A stretch of 64,000 nt of DNA. Source: DATAZK01 sp963731205 (lineage in GTDB: Bacteria; Actinomycetota; Actinomycetes; Frankiales; Frankiaceae). The DNA lies in the NCBI GenBank assembly GCA_963731205.1, contig CAVSUJ010000001.1, positions 930,001 through 994,000 on the forward strand. Direction: 5' to 3'. The stretch's first letter is position 1, and every line of letters starts with the position of its first letter. The notes beneath the pieces were generated by a model. That model searched no databases, was not told the DNA's origin, and worked only from the letters and a program-made list of their open reading frames with translations. Made by a program: the position numbers and the translations under genes. Below are positions 37,535 to 47,160 of this stretch, in pieces.

Positions 37535-39106
37535 TCAGCGGTTGGGTAATCGGCGACGCGAACGCGTCGATCCAGCACTGCGCGGCAGGCCGCCCAAGCG
37601 GGTCCTTCGGGTACGCGAACGGCCCGTGCCGCTGCGCGCCTGCCGACCGGACGTACGGCTGGCGCCAGCGCCTCGTGCACCGGCACTACCGCGACCCCTC
37701 GCCGGACGCGCACCCTTACCGGCGTTGGCCTTCTTGCCCTTCGCTTTCCGCTTTCCGGCGGCCTTGCGAGCGCCGATCCGGCCGAGAAGACCCCAGCGCG
37801 ACGGGCGCCCGACCGACCGCACCGCCGAGCGGCTGGCCCGGCGGGCGGCGATGACCTGTGCCGCCGCCGGCTCGGTCTTGGCCAGCGACAGGAGTATCCC
37901 GATGGCGAACATGGTCAGTAGCAGCGACGAGCCACCGAAGGAGATCAGCGGCAGCGGGATCCCGGTGATCGGCAGCAGCCCCACGACCGCGCCCATGTTG
38001 ATCAGTGCCTGACCGACGAGCCACGCGGTGATGGCCGCAGCGACGAGGCGTCCGAACTGATCCGACGAGCGCTGCGCGACCCGGATGCCGCCGTAGGCCA
38101 GCACGCCGAAGAGCACGACCACGAGAAGGGTGCCGACGAGACCGAGTTCCTCGCCGATGATCGCCAGGATGAAGTCGGTGTGGGCGTTGGGAAGGTAGGA
38201 CCATTTCTCGCGGCTGGCGCCGAGCCCGACGCCCCACCAGCCGCCCGAGGCCAGCGCGTAGAGCCCTTGCACCGCTTGCCATCCGGTGTCCTGGGAGTCC
38301 TTGAAAGGATCGGCGAACGAGGCGAGCCGAGCGAGCCGGTAGGGCTCGGCGACGGCGAGGTAGGTGACCAGCATGCCGATCACCGAGAGCAGCCCGGCGA
38401 ACAGCCGCGCCGGCGAGCCGACCACCCACAGCAAGGTCATCAGGATCGTGACGATGACGAGCGTGGTGCCGAGGTCGGGCTCGAGCATGACGAGCATCGC
38501 CAGCAGCGTGGCCACCGGCAGCAGCGGGATGAGCAGGTGGCGCCACTCCCGTAGCCGCCGCTTCTTGCGCACCAGCAGATCCGCGCCCCACAGCGCCAGG
38601 CCGAGCTTGGCCAGCTCGCTCGGCTGCAGCGTGAACGAGCCGACCCCGACCCAGCGCGTCGCGCCGTAGGCGGAGACCCCGATGCCCGGCACGAGCACCA
38701 GCAGCAGCCCGCCGATGCCGGCCAGCAGCAGCGGGTACGCGAGCATCCGCAGCACCCGGGTGGACATGCGGTTGGCCAGCAGCAGCGCCGGGACCCCGAT
38801 GGCCACCCACATCAGCTGCTTGATGAACACCGAGAACGAGGAGCCCGACGTCGCGTACGACGTGACGCTCGAGGCCGACAGCACCATCACCAGGCCGAGC
38901 CCGAGCAGCAGCGCGCTGGCCGAGGCGATCAGGTAGTACGACGCCATCGGCCGGGCCAGCAGCGGCACCCGCTGGCCCTCGGCGGAGACGTCAGGCTCGG
39001 GCGAGCGGCGCGCCGCCGGCTGCGGAGGCTGTGGCCGGGCGGCGGCGGGGCGGGGCGTGCGGGAACGCCGAACACCAGGGGTGCCCGGGGTGTCCAGTGC
39101 CGCCAC
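37535..39106 (-). CDS. ftsW: Septal glycosyltransferase FtsW with long basic tail
   Basis: 523 residues, SEDS-family lipid II polymerase. GTG 39106 follows GGGAGG. Ten helices; conserved motifs include GVGSFTLQPSELAKL, PDLGTTLV, AVQGLYALASGGWWGVGLG, HTDFILAIIGEELGLVG and PLISFGGSSLL. After the last helix comes a tail of about 130 residues that is almost wholly Arg/Lys/Gly/Ser, strikingly basic. It lies 141 bp after mraY; murD, usually between them, is absent. Confidence 0.95.
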   Translation of the reverse strand: MAALDTPGTPGVRRSRTPRPAAARPQPPQPAARRSPEPDVSAEGQRVPLLARPMASYYLIASASALLLGLGLVMVLSASSVTSYATSGSSFSVFIKQLMWVAIGVPALLLANRMSTRVLRMLAYPLLLAGIGGLLLVLVPGIGVSAYGATRWVGVGSFTLQPSELAKLGLALWGADLLVRKKRRLREWRHLLIPLLPVATLLAMLVMLEPDLGTTLVIVTILMTLLWVVGSPARLFAGLLSVIGMLVTYLAVAEPYRLARLASFADPFKDSQDTGWQAVQGLYALASGGWWGVGLGASREKWSYLPNAHTDFILAIIGEELGLVGTLLVVVLFGVLAYGGIRVAQRSSDQFGRLVAAAITAWLVGQALINMGAVVGLLPITGIPLPLISFGGSSLLLTMFAIGILLSLAKTEPAAAQVIAARRASRSAVRSVGRPSRWGLLGRIGARKAAGKRKAKGKKANAGKGARPARGRGSAGARGAGASRTSGRQARSGTGRSRTRRTRLGGLPRSAGSTRSRRRLPNR

Positions 39107-39247
39107 GAACCCTCCCGTACGTGCTCAGGGCAGGCCGGTGCGGCTGCCGCCCAGGCATCGTCCCCGGCAGGAGCCCGTGAAGTGGGGATCTTTGCCGCGT
39201 GTCGGACAGCGTGTCGCGGATCTCGCGGGCCTCTGCGGCCCGTCCGG
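39107..39247. other. 141-bp gap where murD is expected
   Basis: The mraY-ftsW junction has no room for a Mur ligase (about 450 codons). It contains a perfect 6-bp hairpin CGGGCC-TCTGC-GGCCCG at 39226-39242, 5 bp after the mraY stop, without a U-run, and the ftsW ribosome site. No remnant of MurD motifs is seen in any frame. Confidence 0.75.
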
Positions 39248-40318
39248 TCAGTGCAGCGAACCGTGAGAGAGGAACTCGGCGTAGAACAGCCCCAGACCAA
39301 GAGCAACGGTCAGGCCGCCGATGATCCAGAACCGGATGATGACGGTCGTCTCGGGCCAACCGGCGAGCTCGAAATGGTGATGGATCGGCGCCATGTTGAA
39401 CACGCGTTTACCGGTCAGCTTGAACGACGCAACCTGCAGGATCACCGAGACCGTCTCCAGGACGAACAGGCCGCCGAGGATGACCAGCAGCAGTTCTGTG
39501 CGGGTGACGATCGCCATCGCGGCGAAGGCTCCGCCGAGCGCCAGTGACCCGGTGTCGCCCATGAAGATCTTCGCCGGGCTGGCGTTCCACCACAGGAAGC
39601 CGAAACAGGCCCCCATCGCCGCTGCAGCGACTATCGCCACGTCGAGCGGATCTCGGGCTACGTAGCAGGAGGCGACGTTTCCGCCCTCGCCGCATTCGTT
39701 GCCGAACTGCCAGAACGAGATGATCACGTACGCACCGAAAACCATGGCGCTGGTGCCGGCGGCCAAGCCGTCGAGCCCGTCGGTCAGGTTCACCGCGTTG
39801 GAGGTCGCGGAGATCATCAGCCAGGCGAGCACCGGGAAGCCGATCGTGCCCACGGAGAAGTCGATGTCGCGTACCCACGAGAGCTCGGTGGAGCCCGGCA
39901 GGTAGCCCTGCGCGTTGCGGAAACGCACGGCCAGCAGGCCGAAGGCGAGCGCGACCGCGAGCTGGCCGATGAACTTCGTCCGCGCCGAGAGCCCGAGGTT
40001 TCGCTGCCGGCGGATCTTGATGTAGTCGTCGGCGAAACCGACGATCCCGAGGCCCGTCATCACCATGACGATCAGCAGCCCGCTGGCGGTGAAGCCGCGC
40101 ATGTCGGCGAGATGGGCCACCGCGTAGCCCGCCAGGGTGGCCAGGATGATGACCGCCCCACCCATGGTCGGTGTGCCGCGCTTGGTCAGGTGACTCTGCG
40201 GGCCGTCCTCCCGGATCTCCTGGCCGTAGCCGCGACGGCGAAACAGCCGGATCGCCTGGGGGGTGCCGACGAGGGAGATGAACAGGGCGACCGAGGCCGC
40301 GATGAGGACACTTTTCAC
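39248..40318 (-). CDS. mraY: Phospho-MurNAc-pentapeptide transferase MraY
   Basis: 356 residues, ten-helix membrane enzyme transferring phospho-MurNAc-pentapeptide to undecaprenyl phosphate (lipid I). Catalytic Asp regions VGFADDYIKIRR, NAVNLTDGLDGLA and FMGDTGSLALGG, and the HHHFELAGWPE loop are present. ATG 40318 overlaps the murF stop by 4 bases. Confidence 0.97.
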   Translation of the reverse strand: MKSVLIAASVALFISLVGTPQAIRLFRRRGYGQEIREDGPQSHLTKRGTPTMGGAVIILATLAGYAVAHLADMRGFTASGLLIVMVMTGLGIVGFADDYIKIRRQRNLGLSARTKFIGQLAVALAFGLLAVRFRNAQGYLPGSTELSWVRDIDFSVGTIGFPVLAWLMISATSNAVNLTDGLDGLAAGTSAMVFGAYVIISFWQFGNECGEGGNVASCYVARDPLDVAIVAAAAMGACFGFLWWNASPAKIFMGDTGSLALGGAFAAMAIVTRTELLLVILGGLFVLETVSVILQVASFKLTGKRVFNMAPIHHHFELAGWPETTVIIRFWIIGGLTVALGLGLFYAEFLSHGSLH

Positions 40319-41730
40319 GCGGCGTGCTCCGGGGCCCCCGCCAGCAGGGCTGCCGCGACGCGTTCCAGGCCGGCCGCCCGGCTGGCCTTGACCAGGACGA
40401 CGGTGTGCGCCGCCGCTTCCGGGACGACCTCGTCGCGAAGGACCGTGAGTGCTGCCGAGACGTCGGCGGCGAACACCGGCTCTTCACGCGCGCCCTCGAG
40501 GCGGGCTCCGGTGTGGATGGCGGCGGCGTCTTCACCGACGGCGATGACCTTGTCGACACCGAGACGGACCGCGAGCCGGCCGAGCGCGTCGTGCTCGTCC
40601 AGGCTGGTGGGACCCAGCTCGTACATCGGCCCGAGGACGGCGATGGTGCGCCGCGCCTCGCGTCCGGGCGCGGGATTTCCCAGCAATGCCAGGGTTTTCA
40701 GCGCCGCGCGCATGGACTCGGGGTTGGCGTTGTAGGCGTCATTGACGACGGTCAGCCCCGACGGACCCGTCGCCACCTCCATGCGCCAGCGCGATCGCGG
40801 ACCCGCCGCCGCGAGTGCAGCCGCCACCTCTTCCAGCGTCCGCCCGCATTCGAGTGCGACGGCAGCCGCCGCCAGGGCATTGCTGACGTGATGGCGGCCG
40901 ATCAGCGCCAACCGGGTGTCGGCGCGACCCTCGGGCGTCACCAGGGTGAAGCCCGCCCGGCCATGTTCGTCGACCTCGATGTCCTCGCCGCGCACCTGGG
41001 CATCGCCGCTCTCGCCGAAGGTCACGACGCGAGCCCGGGTACGCGCCGCCATCGCCAGCACCAAGGGGTCGTCGGCGTTCAGCACCGCGACGTCGCGCGC
41101 CGCCTCGGCCAGCTCACCCTTGCTCGCGGCGATGGCGTCGCGGCTGCCGAACTCCCCGAGATGGGCACTCCCGACGTTGAGCACGACGCCGATCGAGGGC
41201 GGAGCGATCGCGCAGAGCCGGGCGATGTGACCGCGTCCGCGGGCGCCCATCTCCAGCACCAGGAACCTCGTCGACGTATCGGTGCGCAGCACCGTGAGCG
41301 GCACACCGAGATCGTTGTTGAACGAGCCAGGCGGCGCGATGGTGGGACCGGAGGGCTCCAGGAGCGCGGCGACGAGATCCTTGGTGCTGGTCTTCCCGGA
41401 GGATCCGGTCAGGCCGATGACGCGCACCTGCGGGGTCTGCCGAAGGGCATGCGCCGCAAGGGCTCCCATGGCAACGGCCACGTCTGCCACGACGATCGCC
41501 GGAGACGCCACCGGCCGCGTGGCGAGGATGCCCACGGCGCCGGCGGCGACCGCGGCAACCGCATGATCGTGACCGTCGGTGTGTTCCCCGGGCAGCGCCG
41601 CGAATAGGACACCCGGCTCGACCTGGCGCGAGTCGATCACCAACCCGGAGGCAATACGGTCACCCGCATGCGAGGGCACGACGACCCCGCCGGTGACTGC
41701 GGCCACCTCGCTCAGGCGCAGCCCGATCAT
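40315..41730 (-). CDS. murF: UDP-MurNAc-tripeptide--D-Ala-D-Ala ligase MurF
   Basis: 471 residues. ATP loop GLTGSSGKTSTKDLVAALL, NVGSAHLGEFG, and NDAYNANPESMRAAL are MurF hallmarks. Adds D-Ala-D-Ala to the muropeptide. Overlaps murE and mraY by 4 bases on each side. Confidence 0.97.
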   Translation of the reverse strand: MIGLRLSEVAAVTGGVVVPSHAGDRIASGLVIDSRQVEPGVLFAALPGEHTDGHDHAVAAVAAGAVGILATRPVASPAIVVADVAVAMGALAAHALRQTPQVRVIGLTGSSGKTSTKDLVAALLEPSGPTIAPPGSFNNDLGVPLTVLRTDTSTRFLVLEMGARGRGHIARLCAIAPPSIGVVLNVGSAHLGEFGSRDAIAASKGELAEAARDVAVLNADDPLVLAMAARTRARVVTFGESGDAQVRGEDIEVDEHGRAGFTLVTPEGRADTRLALIGRHHVSNALAAAAVALECGRTLEEVAAALAAAGPRSRWRMEVATGPSGLTVVNDAYNANPESMRAALKTLALLGNPAPGREARRTIAVLGPMYELGPTSLDEHDALGRLAVRLGVDKVIAVGEDAAAIHTGARLEGAREEPVFAADVSAALTVLRDEVVPEAAAHTVVLVKASRAAGLERVAAALLAGAPEHAA

Positions 41731-43298
41731 GCGCCCGTCACCGCATCGTCCGAGGCCGAGAGGGCGTCGCGCAGTACCTCGCGATCGTCGAACGGATGCA
41801 CGACACCGCCGATGTCCTGGCCGGTCTCGTGGCCCTTCCCGGCGACGACGACGGCGTCACCGGCGCGTGCCCGGCGAACCGCAAGCGCGATCGCCGCCGC
41901 CCGATCGGGTTCGACGACGAACTCCCCGACCGAACTCATGCCGGCCGCTGCACGGCGAGCCCCTTCGCTCATCTCTGCCAGGATCTTCAGCGGGTCTTCC
42001 GAGCGCGGGTTGTCACTGGTGAAGATCGCTTCATCGGCGCCGAGGACCGCGGCCGCGCCCATCAGCGGCCGCTTGCCCCGGTCGCGGTCGCCGCCGCACC
42101 CCAGCACCAGCAGCAGCCTGCCCGGCACCAACTCACGCACGGTTTGCAGCAAGCTTGCGACGGCTGCCGGGGTGTGCGCGTAGTCGACCAATGCGAGGTA
42201 GGGCTGGCCGGCGTCGACGCGCTCCATCCGGCCGGGGACCCCAGGCAGCCCACCCACCCCGTCCAGTGCTGCGTCGAGCGGTGTGCCGGTCTCGACGAGG
42301 AGAGCGATCGAGCACAGCGCGTTGCTCACGTTGAACGACCCGGGCAGAGCGACGTGGGCCAGGACGGGGGCGTCGGCGCCGGGAGCGAGCACGCCGAAGT
42401 CGGAACCGGCCGGACCGCAGCGCACCTCGACCGCTCGCCAGTCGGCGTCGTCGGCGAAACCGAACGTGACCGAATCCGGATGGCGCAAAGCGAGGCGGCG
42501 GCCGTGGTCGTCGTCCGCTGACACGACCGCGCGGCCCGCCTGCAGGAATCCCCGCTTGGGATCGAACAGCGAAGCCTTCGCCTCGAAGTAATCCTCGAGG
42601 TCGGCATGGAAGTCGAGGTGGTCCTGGCTGAGGTTGGTGAACGCCGCCCCGGCAAAGCGACAGCCATCGACCCGGTGCAACGCCAGGGCATGGCTGGAGA
42701 CCTCCATCGCAGCGGCGTCGACACCGCGCTCCAGCATGGTCGCGAAGAGCGCCTGCAGCTCAGGGGCCTCAGGGGTCGTGCGCACACTCGGAACGACCGC
42801 GTCGGCGATCCTGGTCTGCACCGTACCGACCAGCCCTGTGCGATGCCCCGCCGCCGCGAGCCCCGCCTCCAGCAGGTACGCGACAGTCGTCTTGCCATTG
42901 GTGCCGGTGACGCCGAGCAATGAGAGGTGACGGGTCGGGTCGCCGTAGATCGCCGCCGCGACGGCGCCGAGCACGGCTCGGGGTTCGGCCACCGTGAGGA
43001 TCGCTGTGTCCAGGCCGTCGCCGATCATGGCGGCACCGGCGGCATCGGTCAGCACTGCGACGGCTCCGGCCCTCGCTGCCTGCGCGGCGAAGGCGGCCCC
43101 GTGAAAGTGCGCCCCGGGAAGCGCGGCGTAGAGATCGCCCGGCCTGACCTGCCGCGAGTCGAGGGTGACGCCCCGGATGATCAGCGAGCCAGCCGAGAGG
43201 GTCGCAGCTGGCGATCCCCCGCGGCGCGCCAGCACCTTCTCGAGCCGATCAAGCGAGAGCTCGGGCGCCGCAGCGGGGCGAAGCGCCGTAGAACTCAC
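41727..43298 (-). CDS. murE: UDP-MurNAc-tripeptide synthetase MurE, meso-DAP type
   Basis: About 523 residues from GTG 43298. ATP loop GVTGTNGKTTVAYLLE, NLSQDHLDFH, and the amino-acid selecting motif DNPRSEDP. DNPR is the signature of meso-diaminopimelate-adding MurE, so the wall is A1-gamma-like with meso-DAP. Overlaps murF by 4 bases; 49 bp after ftsI. Confidence 0.96.
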   Translation of the reverse strand: MSSTALRPAAAPELSLDRLEKVLARRGGSPAATLSAGSLIIRGVTLDSRQVRPGDLYAALPGAHFHGAAFAAQAARAGAVAVLTDAAGAAMIGDGLDTAILTVAEPRAVLGAVAAAIYGDPTRHLSLLGVTGTNGKTTVAYLLEAGLAAAGHRTGLVGTVQTRIADAVVPSVRTTPEAPELQALFATMLERGVDAAAMEVSSHALALHRVDGCRFAGAAFTNLSQDHLDFHADLEDYFEAKASLFDPKRGFLQAGRAVVSADDDHGRRLALRHPDSVTFGFADDADWRAVEVRCGPAGSDFGVLAPGADAPVLAHVALPGSFNVSNALCSIALLVETGTPLDAALDGVGGLPGVPGRMERVDAGQPYLALVDYAHTPAAVASLLQTVRELVPGRLLLVLGCGGDRDRGKRPLMGAAAVLGADEAIFTSDNPRSEDPLKILAEMSEGARRAAAGMSSVGEFVVEPDRAAAIALAVRRARAGDAVVVAGKGHETGQDIGGVVHPFDDREVLRDALSASDDAVTGA

Positions 43299-43347
43299 GG
43301 GCCCGAGAATAGGTGCCCGGCCGCCCCGGGCTGGGCACACGCGGGTC

Positions 43348-45213
43348 TCATCCGGCGGTCTGCGGGTAGATCACCGGCGTCGTTCCCGTCGGCGGGACCC
43401 GCAGGCTGGTCAGCGCAAACGACATGATCTTCGAGAAGACCGGAGCCGCCACCGTGCCGCCGAAGATGCTCGTCTGCGGGTCGTCGAGCGTGACGAGGAC
43501 AACGAGCGACGGATTGTCGGCCGGGGCGAAGCCGACGAACGACGCGACATATCCCTTGTAAGTGCCGGTGCCCGGGTCGATCCGGTTGGCGGTACCGGTC
43601 TTGCCGGCGACCCGGTAGCCGGGCACCGAGGCCGCCTCGCCCGTGCCACTGGCCGTGGTGGTCACCTGCTCGAGCAGCTGCGACATGGTCTTCGCCGTCT
43701 GCTTGCTCACCACTCGGCGGGTCGGCCCGGGCGTCGTGGGGACCACGGTTCCCTTGCCGTTGATCGTGCCCTTGATGATGCGCGGGGTGACGCGGACCCC
43801 GCCGTTGGCGATGGTCGAGTAGGCATCGGCGACCTGGAGTGCGTTCACCGACATGCTCTGGCCGAACGGGATGTTCGCGGCTGTCGAGTCCGACCAGGTG
43901 CTCGACGGCGCCAGCAGCCCGGCCGACTCGCCGGGAAGGCCGACACCCGTCAGCGAACCGAGCCCGAACGCGCGGAGCTCGCTCTCCAGCGTCGCCTTCG
44001 AGGGCAGCTTGCGACTGATCAGCAGCGCGCCCTCATTGCTGGACTGAGCGAGGACACCGGCGACGGTCAAGTTCTCCTGCGGGTGGACCTCGGAGTCACG
44101 GATGACGAACGGCGGCACCGGGATACCGGGGGTGGGCGAGCCGGGGATGGTGAGTGCCGTCAGCGGAGTGACGATGTGGCGGTCGATGGCCGCGCTGACG
44201 GTGATGAGCTTGTTGACGCTGCCCGGCTCGAAAGTCCAAGCAACATCGGGGTTTTGCAGATCCGCGGAGGTGATCTTGGTGGAGTCGTTGGGATTGAACC
44301 CGGGGGCGCTCGCCATCGCGTAGATGTCGCCGGTGTGCGGGTTCATGACGATGGCGACACCCTTGATTGCGCCGGACGCCTTCACCTCGGCACCGAGCTG
44401 CTGCTCGGCCTCGTACTGGATGTCACGGTCGATGGTCAGCTGCAAACCCTGACCGGGTACCGGTGACTTCTCGCGATGAGTCCCGGAGGGGATCACGCGG
44501 CCCTGCGGGTCTTCTTCGACAACGAGGGTGCCGTTCTTGCCGGCCAGGCTCGCGTTGTACGCACTCTCCAGGCCGGCCAAGCCGGTGCCGTCACGCCCGA
44601 CGACACCGATCACGTTGGCGGCCAGATTGCCTGCAGGATAAAGGCGTTTCTGCTGGGGCAGCACACCGATGCCGGGTAGCGCGAGCTTGGTGAGCTGATC
44701 ACCGACGGTCGTGTCGACGCCATAGGCGAGGTAGCGGAAATTGGTGTTGTTCAGCAGATCGGCGGTGAGGTCGGCAACCGACATGTGCAGGACACCGGCC
44801 AGCTTGGAGGCCTCGCCGAGAATGTCGGTCACCTTGGGCGGCTGCGCGTAGACGTCGACCGCATCGACGTCGAGCGCCAGCACATTGCCCGAGCGGTCGA
44901 CGATCTCACCGCGCGTCGCCGGCTGATCGACGGTATGGGTGCGCTGCTGCTCGGCAAGGGCGGCATACGTGTGTGACTTGAATCCCTGCAACTGCACGAG
45001 ACGGCCGGCAAGTAACAGGAACAGCGCGGCCATGGCAGCGGCGGCCATGCGCAGCCGGCGGCCGGAGGAGCGCAGCCGGAAGCCGGGGCGCTTGCGCCGC
45101 CTGCCCCAGCGGCTGTGTGCCCGGGTGCTGGCCGGACGCGCCGCAGGACGGCGCGGCGGTGTCCGGGACGGGACGGGACGCTGGCGGACCGGCGGCGGCG
45201 CGGTCGGGCTCAT
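43348..45213 (-). CDS. ftsI: Septal transpeptidase FtsI (class B PBP)
   Basis: 621 residues. About 55 basic/Pro cytoplasmic residues, one helix (MAAAAMAALFLLLAGRLV), a dimerisation domain starting DQPATRGEIVDRSG, and the transpeptidase with SxxK in FEPGSVNK, SxN in QSSNEG and KTG in AGKTGTAN. ATG overlaps the previous stop by one base (TGATG). Crosslinks septal peptidoglycan with FtsW as partner. Confidence 0.96.
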   Translation of the reverse strand: MSPTAPPPVRQRPVPSRTPPRRPAARPASTRAHSRWGRRRKRPGFRLRSSGRRLRMAAAAMAALFLLLAGRLVQLQGFKSHTYAALAEQQRTHTVDQPATRGEIVDRSGNVLALDVDAVDVYAQPPKVTDILGEASKLAGVLHMSVADLTADLLNNTNFRYLAYGVDTTVGDQLTKLALPGIGVLPQQKRLYPAGNLAANVIGVVGRDGTGLAGLESAYNASLAGKNGTLVVEEDPQGRVIPSGTHREKSPVPGQGLQLTIDRDIQYEAEQQLGAEVKASGAIKGVAIVMNPHTGDIYAMASAPGFNPNDSTKITSADLQNPDVAWTFEPGSVNKLITVSAAIDRHIVTPLTALTIPGSPTPGIPVPPFVIRDSEVHPQENLTVAGVLAQSSNEGALLISRKLPSKATLESELRAFGLGSLTGVGLPGESAGLLAPSSTWSDSTAANIPFGQSMSVNALQVADAYSTIANGGVRVTPRIIKGTINGKGTVVPTTPGPTRRVVSKQTAKTMSQLLEQVTTTASGTGEAASVPGYRVAGKTGTANRIDPGTGTYKGYVASFVGFAPADNPSLVVLVTLDDPQTSIFGGTVAAPVFSKIMSFALTSLRVPPTGTTPVIYPQTAG

Positions 45214-45938
45214 CAGTGGCCTCCCGCGGCCGGGTTGGTGGCGGTCTTCACCGGTGTCCCCGTGGTCGTGGTGGTCGTGGTGGTCGTGTGCGGAGTCGTC
45301 GTCGTGGCGGTCCGGGTCGCCACTGGTGGCTTGGTGACCGTCGTGACGGGAGCCTTCGGCGCCACCGTCGTCCGGGCCGCCGGAACCTTGGGCGCGACGA
45401 CCGGCTTCTTCGCCGCCGGCTTCTTGACCAACGGCTTCTTCACCGCGGGCTTGACCGAGGCCTTCGCGGCCGGGCTCGTCACGACGGGCGGGGGCGGGGT
45501 CACCGGCACCACACCCGGGGCGTAGATCAGGTTGCCGACGCGGATGGCGCCCTTGGGGATCGGCACGCCCCGGGGAAGGAAGACCGGCGGATCACCGGCC
45601 ACCAACCCCAGCGACGCAGCGCGTGCGGCCAACCGCGACGGGTCGTCGAGGCCGTCAGCGAGGCTCGTCAGCGCTTCCTGCTGCTGCTGCAGCGCGGCGT
45701 CCTCGTCCTGCAAGGTATGGAGCCGGAAGGAGTCCTGCGCCGACGCAGTGTTCAGCAGCAGCAGGCCCACCAAGGCGCTCGCCAGCAGCACGAGCAGCAG
45801 GACGACGAACGGGGCACGGCGGGCCCGGGCGGCGGGGGGGACCAGCGCCAGCCGTCCCCGGCCCGTCGCGCGGGCGGGCGCGCGGCTCGAGCGCTTCCTG
45901 GGGGCTTCCGGAGATACGGGAAGCGGTTGGGCGCTCAC
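45213..45938 (-). CDS. FtsL-like septum protein with long Lys/Pro/Thr tail
   Basis: 241 residues. Basic N-terminus, one helix (VVLLLVLLASALVGLLLL, about 45-62), a short coiled coil (LHTLQDEDAALQQQQEALTSL) typical of FtsL/DivIC, then about 120 extracytoplasmic residues of Lys/Pro/Ala/Val repeats ending in a run of Thr broken by His. Position between rsmH and ftsI fits FtsL. Mycobacterial FtsL-like proteins are also Pro-rich; the Lys/Thr tail here may touch anionic wall polymers or be glycosylated, which is inference. Confidence 0.85.
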   Translation of the reverse strand: MSAQPLPVSPEAPRKRSSRAPARATGRGRLALVPPAARARRAPFVVLLLVLLASALVGLLLLNTASAQDSFRLHTLQDEDAALQQQQEALTSLADGLDDPSRLAARAASLGLVAGDPPVFLPRGVPIPKGAIRVGNLIYAPGVVPVTPPPPVVTSPAAKASVKPAVKKPLVKKPAAKKPVVAPKVPAARTTVAPKAPVTTVTKPPVATRTATTTTPHTTTTTTTTTGTPVKTATNPAAGGH

Positions 45939-47011
45939 GAGCGACCTCTCCTTGAGTACTTGGCCTGAGGGGACGTGGAGCTGGATGCCGTGGCCGGGAA
46001 GAAGTTCGGCGGAAGGTCTGCATCGAGCCGCTGGGCCGCCCGCAGCCGCGCCGATGCGGCCCGCGGATTTGCCGCCGTCTCCGCCTCGGTGGGCCGCTCG
46101 GCTCCCCGGGTCAGCAATCGCAGCGCGGGGGCGGGCGAGACCGGAAAGTCGGGAGGCAGGTCGCTCTCACGCTCCGGGTGGGCGCCCGCGGCAAAGCAGC
46201 GCTTCACGATCCGGTCCTCGAGGCTCTGGTAGGCGAGGACAGCGATGCGGCCTTCGGGCGCCAGCGCCTCGACCGCTGCGGGGACAGCCGATTCGAGCAC
46301 GCGCAGTTCGTCGTTCACTTCGATACGCAACGCCTGGAAGGTGCGCTTGGCCGGGTGGCCGCCGGTGCGCCGGGTGGCCGCGGGCACGCAGTCACGGACC
46401 AGCTCGGCCAGTCGCGCGGTACCCGTGAACGGCGCAGCGGCTCGCTCGCGGACGATCGCGTCGGCGATACGCCGAGCAAAGCGCTCCTCGCCGTACGTGC
46501 GTAGCACCCGCGCCAGCTCTCCCGCCTCATAGTCGTTCACGACATCCGCCGCGGTAAGCCCTCGCGACTGATCCATGCGCATGTCGAGAGGGGCGTCCCG
46601 GCTGTAGGAGAAGCCTCGCTTTCCATCGTCGAGCTGAAGCGACGACACGCCGAGGTCGAGCAGGACTGCCGAAATGGATTCGACGCCGAAACCTTCGAGT
46701 ACGGCGGGCAATTCGTCGTACACAGCATGTGCGAAACGCACGCGCGACCCGAACCTCGCCAGCCTCGCGCGAGCCTGTGCGATGGCCTCGGTGTCACGGT
46801 CGATGCCGATGGCGAGAGCATCGGGAGCGGCGGCAAGGAGGGCTTCGGTGTGCCCACCGAGCCCAAGCGTCAGGTCGACGAAAACTGCTGCAGGCGCGTG
46901 CAATGCGGGGCTCAGCAACTCCACGATGCGATCGACGAGGACCGGCTCATGGGCGAACTCCGACAGCCGCCGCTGCGGCTGCATCGGCTGTATGGGCTGT
47001 ATGGGCTGCAT
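45935..47011 (-). CDS. rsmH: 16S rRNA m4C1402 methyltransferase RsmH
   Basis: 358 residues. SAM-binding DLTLGLGGHTEALL, DLGVSSLQLDDGKRGFSY, and KRTFQALRIEVNDEL are RsmH/MraW hallmarks. The N-terminus begins with a short Gln-Pro-Ile repeat encoded by 9-base units near 46981-47011; an internal ATG after the repeat (MQPQRRLSEF) could be the true start. ftsL overlaps the end by 4 bases. Confidence 0.95.
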   Translation of the reverse strand: MQPIQPIQPMQPQRRLSEFAHEPVLVDRIVELLSPALHAPAAVFVDLTLGLGGHTEALLAAAPDALAIGIDRDTEAIAQARARLARFGSRVRFAHAVYDELPAVLEGFGVESISAVLLDLGVSSLQLDDGKRGFSYSRDAPLDMRMDQSRGLTAADVVNDYEAGELARVLRTYGEERFARRIADAIVRERAAAPFTGTARLAELVRDCVPAATRRTGGHPAKRTFQALRIEVNDELRVLESAVPAAVEALAPEGRIAVLAYQSLEDRIVKRCFAAGAHPERESDLPPDFPVSPAPALRLLTRGAERPTEAETAANPRAASARLRAAQRLDADLPPNFFPATASSSTSPQAKYSRRGRS

Positions 47012-47160
47012 CGCCGCACCCGCCTTCTGCCCTGGCTGTCGAGATGATCGGGCGGTCGGAGTTGGGGGGCTGACGAAGGCGTCCGGTCAGGTCCAGGTCC
47101 GCTCCCGCCTGGCGTCAGGGAAGGGACGTCAGGATGCGAGCGGGCCGGAACCTCGCCGTA

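Noticed and set aside
39226..39242. CGGGCC/GGCCCG hairpin after mraY considered as an intrinsic terminator
   Set aside because: No U-run, and a terminator would cut off the downstream essential genes; an RNA-processing or stability role is as likely.
45250..45300. GTGGTC repeats considered as a regulatory satellite
   Set aside because: They are codons of the Thr run in the FtsL-like tail.
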